Origin: Pandoraea vervacti
GTDB lineage: Bacteria > Pseudomonadota > Gammaproteobacteria > Burkholderiales > Burkholderiaceae
Assembly (NCBI RefSeq): GCF_000934605.2
Contig: NZ_CP010897.2
Coordinates: 186,001 to 250,000, forward strand
Length of the DNA stretch: 64,000 bases
Direction of reading: 5' to 3'
Below the pieces are notes generated by a model. That model was given only the letters and a program-made list of their open reading frames with translations, did no database searches and was not told the DNA's origin. Shown in pieces: positions 51,702 through 58,586 of this stretch. A program made the position numbers and the translations under genes. Each line of letters starts with the position of its first letter. Within the stretch, counting starts at the first letter, position 1.

Positions 51702-52644
51702 CGTGGAAGGTCCTTGATAAGGGAGAGGCGCCCATCCCGCTGTCGTGGGCGTTCAGCGCATCGGAGGCCGGCGTTGGCGCAGCGGCAGGCGCGGTTGCGG
51801 GATCGGTGTCGTGCGCCGGCCGCGCGATGTTGCGGCGATTGCGCGCGCGAGCCAGGCGTGCGAGCTCCTGATGTTGACGAAAGGTCGGGTCGAATTTCGT
51901 CGATCCGATACGAATGTCGCGCAGCACGCTATCGAGCGTTGCGCTGCCGCGCTCCAGCAAGGCGGTTGCCGCCAGCCACATGCCCAGTCGCGCCGTGCGG
52001 TGTGTCGATTGCACGACGGCCGGATGCGGTGGCGGGGACAGCATTTCTGTGTGATAGAAATCCTGGCGGCGCATGTGCTGCGCGGGCGTAGTCGCTTTCA
52101 GGCGTTCCGCGGCCTGATGAAGATGCGAGAGGGCGTCGGCGCGAACGATCGTCTCGCCGTCGTCCGCCCATGCCTGTAGCGCCGGAAAGGTCACGACGTT
52201 GGCTCCCTGAGTCATCGAGACGATGCAAGTGCGCAGGTGAGTGCCGCGATAGCCGCACTCGCTCTGGGTGAGTAGGTAGGAGGCGAATCCAATATCGCCG
52301 AAGCGCCGGCGCGTCGACGACAACAGCGGATACGACGCGTTGCGCGCGAGGAGTTCGTCGTCCGAGGCCAGGGTGATGAGTACCGATGGCGGGGCGACCA
52401 GCCAGCGTCGCAAATATCGCTCGATATCGGGTGCGCGCGGCGGTTCGCGCCGCACGGCGAGCGTGCGCTTCGCGTGCGAGAGCATTTGCGAATCCCGAGG
52501 CGACTTATCTCCCGACCGATCGCCCGATGCCGCAATGGTTTCGGTGTCGCGTGCCGACGCCGCGCGGGCGTCTCGCGCGCAGCGCCGCGCAGCCATCGTC
52601 GTGGCGCGTCCGGAGGCGGGAATCACGTTGACCGGGGACGACAT
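51664..52644 (-). CDS. Effector candidate with a degenerate tyrosine-phosphatase domain (Cys to Ser)
   Basis: 326 residues from ATG 52644 (AGGAG 7 nt ahead); the longer frame upstream is Arg-rich shadow. Residues 70-265 follow the C-terminal two thirds of a YopH/SptP-type phosphatase: DFW-like helix and strand ERYLRRWLVAPPSVLITLAS, the WPD-loop equivalent QAWADDGET (159-163, Pro changed), and PAVVQSTHRTARLGMWLAATAL, where the HCxxGxxR loop reads QSTHRTAR: His to Gln, catalytic Cys to Ser213, Arg219 kept. The Q-loop-like RDIRIGSTKFDPTFRQHQEL closes the domain. Catalysis is not expected; substrate binding may remain. The tail (270-326) is disordered. Confidence 0.72.
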   Translation of the reverse strand: MSSPVNVIPASGRATTMAARRCARDARAASARDTETIAASGDRSGDKSPRDSQMLSHAKRTLAVRREPPRAPDIERYLRRWLVAPPSVLITLASDDELLARNASYPLLSSTRRRFGDIGFASYLLTQSECGYRGTHLRTCIVSMTQGANVVTFPALQAWADDGETIVRADALSHLHQAAERLKATTPAQHMRRQDFYHTEMLSPPPHPAVVQSTHRTARLGMWLAATALLERGSATLDSVLRDIRIGSTKFDPTFRQHQELARLARARNRRNIARPAHDTDPATAPAAAPTPASDALNAHDSGMGASPLSRTFHDARPAHFSQRCR

Positions 52645-52724
52645 GGCAGATCTCCTGTATGCGATTGCGTCGTGAGGTGAGGAACGGAGGTGCAGGCGAT
52701 GCGATACCGCATGGCGCCTCTCGA

Positions 52725-54011
52725 CTAACGGTGCATCAACAAGGGCCGTCGCAGGTCGTCGGCGAAGGCGCAGATGACGTCGAGCTGATGATGGGTGCCA
52801 ACGAGTTGCGGCGCGCTGGTGAGCCGGATATCCGTCACGATCTCCTCCACGCTGAGATGTTCGTGATTGCCGCGCGACATGGCGAGGGCGGTGACGAGCA
52901 CGCCCGCGATGCCTTCGGGGTCGTCGAAGACGATGACCGGGCAGCCGAGGGCGGACGTGCCGTTCGTCCCTGCAGCGTCGCCCGTGCCCGCGTTGCGCTT
53001 TGCGCCGGCGTCTTCCGGCAGCGAGATATGGCGCAGGGCGTTCTCGATAAACTGCAACGTTTGCGTGACGTAGAGCCGGTCCGACGCAATGTCGGGCGCC
53101 TGGCGGTAGGGCGCATGCAGTACCGAAAACGTCACTTCGCTCTGCGAGGATCGAAGCGTTGTGGCATACACGCTGAAGTCCGTGACGAAGGCCGCTGCCG
53201 TACTGGTGGTGATGTGACGCCGGCTCACGCGGATGGCGCCGTCGTGACGCTCGGCACCGTGCGGCTCGCACTGCGGTGTGACGTGCACTACGACAGCGGG
53301 ACGCAGTCGCATGAGCAGTGTGAGGAACGCTTCGATGGCGCCGTGTTGGGGTGTCTGACAAACCACTGCGAGCGGTTGGCGGGCAACGTGAACGACGCTG
53401 GCGGGAAGCAACGCGCCGTCGTGACTGCGCAACGCCGTCTGGCGCGCAACCCAGAGCTTGCGGTCCCGACTTGTCGCCAGGTCGCGATGATAGTGATCGC
53501 GATAGGAAGCGTTGCGCTCCGTGATCAGCTTGTAGTGCCCGACCACGTTCTGCGCGGAACCCATGCGATGTTTGAGCTCATGCAACGCATCTTCCGGGCG
53601 GCTGCGCTCGAAGAGGTCGATGGCGCAGACTTCGGGGTTGCCGCGCCAATCGAGTTGACGCTTGATCCCCTGAAGCACCCGGTTCTTGACATAGGGGGTG
53701 GCGTTGCGCAACAGCCAGACAATCACGAAGGGTTGATCGAGTCGCATGGAGCGCACGCCGGGCCGTGACGACTCCGGCGCTCTGGCGGGCACGTTCGGAT
53801 GAGAGGCGAGCGCCAGATCACGTGCACGACGCCACAGGTGCGGGTGCCGGTAGGCGCTCCATCCAATGAGCAGAACGAGAAAGCCGTCACGAGTGACACC
53901 GACCGTGGTGCGGGCAGGGTCGAGCGCATGCCGGCAGATCAGACGGTGGAGCTGTTCGGCTTCCTGGTTCGTCATGGTGGCGGCGTTGATCTGGGTGTGG
54001 ATCGATGCCAT
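52725..54011 (-). CDS. Effector candidate with an inactive tyrosine-phosphatase-like domain
   Basis: 428 residues from ATG 54011 (GGGAGG 11 nt ahead); the frame is open to 54107. Residues about 85-425 follow a classical PTP: KNR at 109-111 (as KNRY), AIEAFLTLLMRLRPAVVVHVTPQCE (the DFW-to-E segment, 226-249), LHAPYRQAPDIAS (WPD-like loop, Trp lost, 298-310), VIVFDDPEGIAGVLVTALAM (P-loop position, 359-378) and RLTSAPQLVGTHHQL (Q-loop, 396-410). In the P-loop DDPEGIAG replaces HCxxGxxR, so both catalytic Cys and Arg are missing. It ends 81 bases before the next phosphatase-like gene. Assigned from motif order by eye. Confidence 0.7.
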   Translation of the reverse strand: MASIHTQINAATMTNQEAEQLHRLICRHALDPARTTVGVTRDGFLVLLIGWSAYRHPHLWRRARDLALASHPNVPARAPESSRPGVRSMRLDQPFVIVWLLRNATPYVKNRVLQGIKRQLDWRGNPEVCAIDLFERSRPEDALHELKHRMGSAQNVVGHYKLITERNASYRDHYHRDLATSRDRKLWVARQTALRSHDGALLPASVVHVARQPLAVVCQTPQHGAIEAFLTLLMRLRPAVVVHVTPQCEPHGAERHDGAIRVSRRHITTSTAAAFVTDFSVYATTLRSSQSEVTFSVLHAPYRQAPDIASDRLYVTQTLQFIENALRHISLPEDAGAKRNAGTGDAAGTNGTSALGCPVIVFDDPEGIAGVLVTALAMSRGNHEHLSVEEIVTDIRLTSAPQLVGTHHQLDVICAFADDLRRPLLMHR

Positions 54012-54217
54012 GCGTGGAAATGCCTCCCGATTCCGGAACGTTCGAGAGGCAATGGTCGGGTCCACCGCAGGAAGCCGCTTGCAGGTTTGGCTCATCGTAT
54101 ACGCCACGGCACCCGGCGGGCCGCGCTCCCCGGGCGCATCGCGGCCGGGCGATATCCGAAGGCCTTTGGATGCGTTGGGCTATTGCGGCACTGGGACAGC
54201 GACGCACGCCGATGGAC

Positions 54218-55087
54218 TTATTTGCCGCGCACGAGCGCCGACGCGTCGGATGGGCGCTGCGCCTGGACAGGGGGGAACTTGCGGGGCGGTTTGGGAGGCG
54301 GGGGCAGAAGCGGTCGTTTGTCAGGCACGACATCGTGCCCCAGCGTCAGACTCTTCCTCACCTCATTGAGCCATGAAAATTGAAGCTTGCCGACGTTCCT
54401 GATGAGCGTGTCCCGATCTTTCTTGGGCGACAGCGATGGTTTTCGACAGGCGTCCATTGCCGCTTTGCAAGTGTCGGGGAGGTCATGGTCGTCGCCGTTT
54501 CTCGATGCCAGATACTCACGTCGCAATTGTTCGGTCAGGGCTTGCAGTGTCTTCGTTCGCGCTTCGAACCAGGCGTTGGATTCGGTGTTGTCGTCGTCGG
54601 AGGTGTACAGCCGTTGGTAGGAATCGCGCTGCCGTGTCGGCGTGAGACTCGCGATGGCCGACCGAAACGCGGACTTCCGGGGCCCGCACTTCTGCTGCGC
54701 CGGTGCCGGCACGGGTTCGGACGCCGAATCGAGAATGCTCGTGAAGCACGAGACTTTGCCGTCGTCGGTCGGCATGTGCGGTTTGAGCTGATTGAGCAGC
54801 CGCACGACGGGGGCGCTGCCCATTCGCAGTCCCTTGTTTTTGGACCAGGTCGTGACCGCCGCTTTCGGCTCGGCAGTCAGATTTTCCCGCACCATCAGAT
54901 CCCAGGCGCGCCGACATTGGTCCGGATGAAGCCGATAGCGGTTGCCTTTGAAGATGACGATCGCCCCCCGCTCGTTGATGCCGATGCGCTTGTCTTGCGT
55001 GGGGTACTGACTCTTCCAGCCGTAAAGTGTGTAAAGCGTTGGGGCGGATGCCAGCGCTACTTCTTGCAGCGTGATGTTCGTGCTCAT
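54218..55087 (-). CDS. Tandem paralogue C: conserved N-module, proline-rich C-terminus
   Basis: 289 residues; unrecognised family. ATG 55087 with AAGGAG ahead. Residues 1-103 share a module with the next two genes: KRIGIN (33-38), VIFKG (44-48), YRLHPDQCRRA (51-61) and a Val/Leu-rich end (GSAPVVRLLNQL). The middle is helical and charged (TKTLQALTEQLRREYLASRN); the C-terminus is Pro/Lys-rich (PLLPPPPKPPRKFPPVQ), SH3-ligand-like. Its 5' flank resembles that of paralogue A at fixed spacing. Probably exported; most divergent of the three. Confidence 0.68.
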   Translation of the reverse strand: MSTNITLQEVALASAPTLYTLYGWKSQYPTQDKRIGINERGAIVIFKGNRYRLHPDQCRRAWDLMVRENLTAEPKAAVTTWSKNKGLRMGSAPVVRLLNQLKPHMPTDDGKVSCFTSILDSASEPVPAPAQQKCGPRKSAFRSAIASLTPTRQRDSYQRLYTSDDDNTESNAWFEARTKTLQALTEQLRREYLASRNGDDHDLPDTCKAAMDACRKPSLSPKKDRDTLIRNVGKLQFSWLNEVRKSLTLGHDVVPDKRPLLPPPPKPPRKFPPVQAQRPSDASALVRGK

Positions 55088-55413
55088 CGCAACGTTTCTC
55101 CTTCGCCTGAATGCCTGTCGCGCACAGGAATGCCTCTGTCGACGGATTTCCCGAATTCCGCGAATGCACTTCGCCTGGCGCCGGGCAGGCTGGCGAGTGG
55201 GGGCAAACGTAACATCGCAGACCGTTCGTAGGCATGAATGGTCGTGCGAGCGGCGCGCGCAGGCTTCCACGTTTGGCTCGCCGGGCCGCCAACGCAATCG
55301 GTCGACGGCCTGTGCGGACATTCGGCGGGCGCGCGGGGCGACGTCGGACGGTGAAGAGGACCGTGCGACGCAAGAGACCGCGTGCAGGACACGCGGACCG
55401 CATCCGGAGGGGA
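55088..55413. other. Spacer between paralogues B and C, with duplicated 5' flank
   Basis: 326 bases, no gene; the frames are Arg-rich shadows. The part next to paralogue C carries TGTCGA (55137-55142) and CGAATGCAC (55161-55169) at the same 52- and 76-base distances from the start codon as in paralogue A (57243-57248, 57267-57275). It probably contains the paralogue C promoter. Confidence 0.5.
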
Positions 55414-56247
55414 CTACCGCTCTCGACTATTCAGCACGTTGTTCAGCAGGACGGCGTTCACGAAACCGTTTCGCGCCCGATCGTCCAGGAAGGCAGAATG
55501 CGTGTGCTCGCCCGACGCCGGTGGGGTGTGCGTCAATGGCGTGCCGGAGGCCGACGCGGGCGTCGGACTCGTTGGGCTTTGTGGCGGCGTTCCCGGAAGG
55601 AACTCGAACGAATGCGACGATATCGCCGCGGGTGACTGACTACCCGCGGGCAGCTTCGGTGAAAGCGGTGAAGTGAAGCTTCGTAGCGGCTTGGGCGGCG
55701 CCGTTCGGGGCTTCGGCTCGGCGGCGGAATCCACGTCGTTGGCTGCGGGTTTCTCGACGCGGACTTCGCTGAGCGACATGGGGGGCTGCGTCGTAATGCG
55801 CACGCGCGCGCTCGGCGGATCCGATCTGAGCCTCCATTTCGCTACCGCTTCCGTGATGATGCTCTTGAAGGGGGATGTCTTCGAGATCGATATCGCGGGA
55901 GCACCGGTCATGGCCGACTGCGCATTGGCGTCCTTCATTTTTTTCACGAGCGCGGTGACCGACGGCTTGCCGAGTCTCAGATCCTTGAACTTGAGCTTCG
56001 AAAAAAGGGACGTCGCGGGCCGTGTGGTCAAGTCACTCTTGCGAATCAGCTTGTCCGCGCGGCGACATTGCCCGAGATGCAAGAGAAACGTCTTGCCCTT
56101 GAAGATGACGAGCTGGTCCTTGCTGTTGACGCCGATGCGTCCGTTCGTGATGGCCGCGCCTTCTTTGGGCTGCCCCACGGCATCTAGCGCGTCGAGCTTG
56201 GCGCGGGAATTCAACGCCACCGAATTCAGCGAGATACTTGTGCTCAT
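55414..56247 (-). CDS. Tandem paralogue B: conserved N-module, Pro/Ser-rich C-terminus
   Basis: 277 residues; same unrecognised family. N-module 1-112: SVALNSRAKLDALDA, GRIGVN (36-41), VIFKG (47-51), FLLHLGQCRRA (54-64), LRLGKPSVTALVKKMKDAN. The rest is disordered, with Pro/Ser/Thr stretches (LPGTPPQSPTSPTPASASG). AAGGAGGAG precedes the ATG; it starts 28 bases after paralogue A, so the two form one message. Confidence 0.7.
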   Translation of the reverse strand: MSTSISLNSVALNSRAKLDALDAVGQPKEGAAITNGRIGVNSKDQLVIFKGKTFLLHLGQCRRADKLIRKSDLTTRPATSLFSKLKFKDLRLGKPSVTALVKKMKDANAQSAMTGAPAISISKTSPFKSIITEAVAKWRLRSDPPSARVRITTQPPMSLSEVRVEKPAANDVDSAAEPKPRTAPPKPLRSFTSPLSPKLPAGSQSPAAISSHSFEFLPGTPPQSPTSPTPASASGTPLTHTPPASGEHTHSAFLDDRARNGFVNAVLLNNVLNSRER

Positions 56248-56275
56248 CGCAAAGCTCCTCCTTTCGTTGTCGGCA

Positions 56276-57193
56276 TCAGACCGGATGCCCTTCGGATTTC
56301 GGTATGGCGGCCAACTGCTGGAGCAGTTCGGTGCGGGTGAGCCCGAAAGTGCGCGCTCGCTGGGAAGTCCCGGGCCGGTTGGTCACTTTCACTATCCTTT
56401 CGCGCATCGACGTATCCGGCTCGGGCCACCCGGAAAACCCGACTTCCGATCCGCACGAACCGTAGACCGGCGTCGGATCGCCATGCGCCAGTCGTTCGAG
56501 ACTGACACTTCTTTTCAACTCGGTCGGATTTCGTTTTGGTGAAAGCGGGGGCGGTAGCGCCTCATCTGTCGCCGACTGGAAGGGGTTCGCGCTTGGGGCG
56601 GAGGTGTCGGCGAAACGTTCTTCCCACAGCTTCGCTGCCTTGTCCTGAATGCGGGCGTAGAGCGCCCTGGCTTCCGAGGGGTCGGTCGGGATGTGTCCAT
56701 GGCCGATCGCCGATGTGGGGCTGGAGAAACCCTTGGCATCGTCGCGGGATTGCGAAATGCAGGCTGCCATGACAAGCCTCGAGAATGCGCGCGGTGATGA
56801 CGCGCGTTTCGCGAGGGACATGGACGCGTTCGCTTCCCGCGCGATCGTCGCGGCGCCGATGCCTGCGTCCGTGCCCGCATTCGCCGCTTTCAGTTTCGTC
56901 ACCAGTTCGACGACGGATGGCTTGCCAACCTTGAGATTGCCGAACTTGAGCGATGACAGGCGCGACGCTTTCGTCTCGCCCGAAACGCCCTGCGCCTTCA
57001 TGAACTTCTCCGCACGACGACATTCGCGGAAATGCAGAACGAAGCGTGCGCCTTTGAAGACGACGAGTTCGTTGCGCTTGTTGATGCCGATGCGTCCCCC
57101 TTTGAGCGACGCGTCGACGCTCGGCGCACTCAAGCTCTCGAGTCTGGCGCGCGAATTGTTGGCTACGGATTGCAGCGAGGTACTCATGCTCAT
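56276..57193 (-). CDS. Tandem paralogue A: conserved N-module, unrecognised C-domain
   Basis: 305 residues, first gene of the leftward effector block. N-module 1-105: SVANNSRARLESLSAP, GRIGIN (33-38), VVFKG (44-48), FVLHFRECRRA (51-61), LKVGKPSVVELVTKLKAAN. The C-terminal 200 residues contain a helix (EARALYARIQDKAAKLWEER), a Pro-rich patch (PPPLSPKRNP) and a terminal helical part (FGLTRTELLQQLAAIPK). ATG 57193, with a second ATG at 57187. AAGGAG lies 10 nt ahead. Confidence 0.7.
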   Translation of the reverse strand: MSMSTSLQSVANNSRARLESLSAPSVDASLKGGRIGINKRNELVVFKGARFVLHFRECRRAEKFMKAQGVSGETKASRLSSLKFGNLKVGKPSVVELVTKLKAANAGTDAGIGAATIAREANASMSLAKRASSPRAFSRLVMAACISQSRDDAKGFSSPTSAIGHGHIPTDPSEARALYARIQDKAAKLWEERFADTSAPSANPFQSATDEALPPPLSPKRNPTELKRSVSLERLAHGDPTPVYGSCGSEVGFSGWPEPDTSMRERIVKVTNRPGTSQRARTFGLTRTELLQQLAAIPKSEGHPV

Positions 57194-57370
57194 CGCGAAG
57201 CGTCTCCTTCGGTTATGTGCATGACGCCTGCCGGACTACATGTGTCGAGGCAAGCCGCAAACTCGGCGAATGCACGTGTGTTGTCGAATGTGAACCTCGT
57301 TTTTATAGGATCGGGCCTAGGCTGAATCCCAAGTTTCGCTCATCAGAATGGACGAAAGCTTCAGTCGAAT

Positions 57371-57401
57371 GCAAAAACGGCAGGGCGATGGCCCTGCCGT
57401 T
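57371..57401 (-). terminator. Intrinsic terminator of the mreB-rodA operon
   Basis: An 11-bp perfect stem (57376-57386 with 57391-57401), 4-nt loop; on the minus strand it is followed by a T-run. It stands 34 bases after rodA and 180 before paralogue A, marking the right border of the island. Confidence 0.92.
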
Positions 57402-57434
57402 CTGTTGGCGGTCCCGTGCAGCGGTCACTGTCCG

Positions 57435-58586
57435 CTAGCTCTGCATGAGACGTTTCTCGCGCGCGACGCTCATGAGAATGCCGACGCCGAGTCCGAGCGT
57501 CACCAGTGCCGTGCCGCCGTAACTCATGAACGGCAGTGGTACGCCGACGACCGGCAGAATGCCGCTCACCATGCCCATGTTCACGAAGGCGTAGGTGAAG
57601 AAGATCATGGTGACCGCGCCGGCGAGCAGGCGCCCGAACAAGGTGGCTCCGCTCGCGGCAATCATCAGTCCGCGGGCGACGAGCAGCAGATACAGCAGGA
57701 TCAGCACGCCCTCGCCGATCAGACCGAATTCCTCGGCGAATACCGCAAAGATGAAATCGGTGTGCTTTTCCGGGATGAACTCGAGGTGCGCCTGCGTGCC
57801 TTTGAGCCAGCCCTTGCCCGTGGCGCCCCCCGAGCCGATGGCGATCACCGACTGGATCGTGTGGAAGCCCTTGCCGAGCGGGTCGGAGGTCGGGTCGAGC
57901 AATGTGCACACACGGTGCTTTTGATAGTCGTGAAGGATGTGCCATTCCACGTCCGGCTGACAGATCTTGTCTTCGAGCGCGAGGATGGTGCCGATGCCGA
58001 CGACGCCGGCAATCAGCACCGGCAGAATCAGCTTCCACGACAACCCGGCCAGATAGATCACGTAGAGGCCGGCGGCGGCCACGAGCAGGCCGGTGCCGAG
58101 GTCGGGCTGCTTCGCGATGAGCCCGACGGGCACGCCGAGCAACGCGAGAGCGGCCAGATAGTCGAACCAGCGGATATTGCCCTCGCGCTTCTGGAAGTAC
58201 CACGCCAGCATCAGCGGCATGGCGATCTTCATGATTTCGGACGGCTGGATCACCATACCGACGTTGAGCCAGCGCTTCGCGCCCTTCTTCGTCAGACCGA
58301 ACATCGCCACCGCAATGAGCAACGCCACGCCCGCCGTGTAGAGCGGTACTGCAAACTTCATCAGCGTTTGCGTGGGCAGCATCGCCAGCACCCACATCAG
58401 CATGAACGTGAGCACGATGTTGCGGATCTGGTCTTCCACGCGCCCCGGCACGTCGATGCTGGCGCTATAGAGCGTGACCAGTCCAACGCACAGCAGGAGG
58501 AAGACGATCAGCGCAAGCGGCTTGTCGAAGGCGGCGAACAGGCGCTTCACCTGTTCTTTCCACGTACGTTTGTCGAGCGCCATCAT
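57435..58586 (-). CDS. rodA: Rod-shape peptidoglycan polymerase RodA
   Basis: 383 residues, SEDS family, about ten TM segments. Glycosyltransferase of the elongasome, working with PBP2. ATG 58586 (MMALDKRTW) overlaps the mrdA stop. Family stretches: QPSEIMKIAMPLMLAWYF, KQPDLGTGLLVAAAGLYVIY (catalytic Asp), GSGGATGKGWLKGTQ, FVNMGMVSGILPVVGVPLPF. Last gene of the operon. Confidence 0.97.
   Translation of the reverse strand: MMALDKRTWKEQVKRLFAAFDKPLALIVFLLLCVGLVTLYSASIDVPGRVEDQIRNIVLTFMLMWVLAMLPTQTLMKFAVPLYTAGVALLIAVAMFGLTKKGAKRWLNVGMVIQPSEIMKIAMPLMLAWYFQKREGNIRWFDYLAALALLGVPVGLIAKQPDLGTGLLVAAAGLYVIYLAGLSWKLILPVLIAGVVGIGTILALEDKICQPDVEWHILHDYQKHRVCTLLDPTSDPLGKGFHTIQSVIAIGSGGATGKGWLKGTQAHLEFIPEKHTDFIFAVFAEEFGLIGEGVLILLYLLLVARGLMIAASGATLFGRLLAGAVTMIFFTYAFVNMGMVSGILPVVGVPLPFMSYGGTALVTLGLGVGILMSVAREKRLMQS

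Noticed and set aside
53887..54369. Short frames on both strands in the 54.0-54.4 kb region
   Set aside because: Overlap the start and end of two better-supported genes and have Arg/Pro-rich shadow composition.
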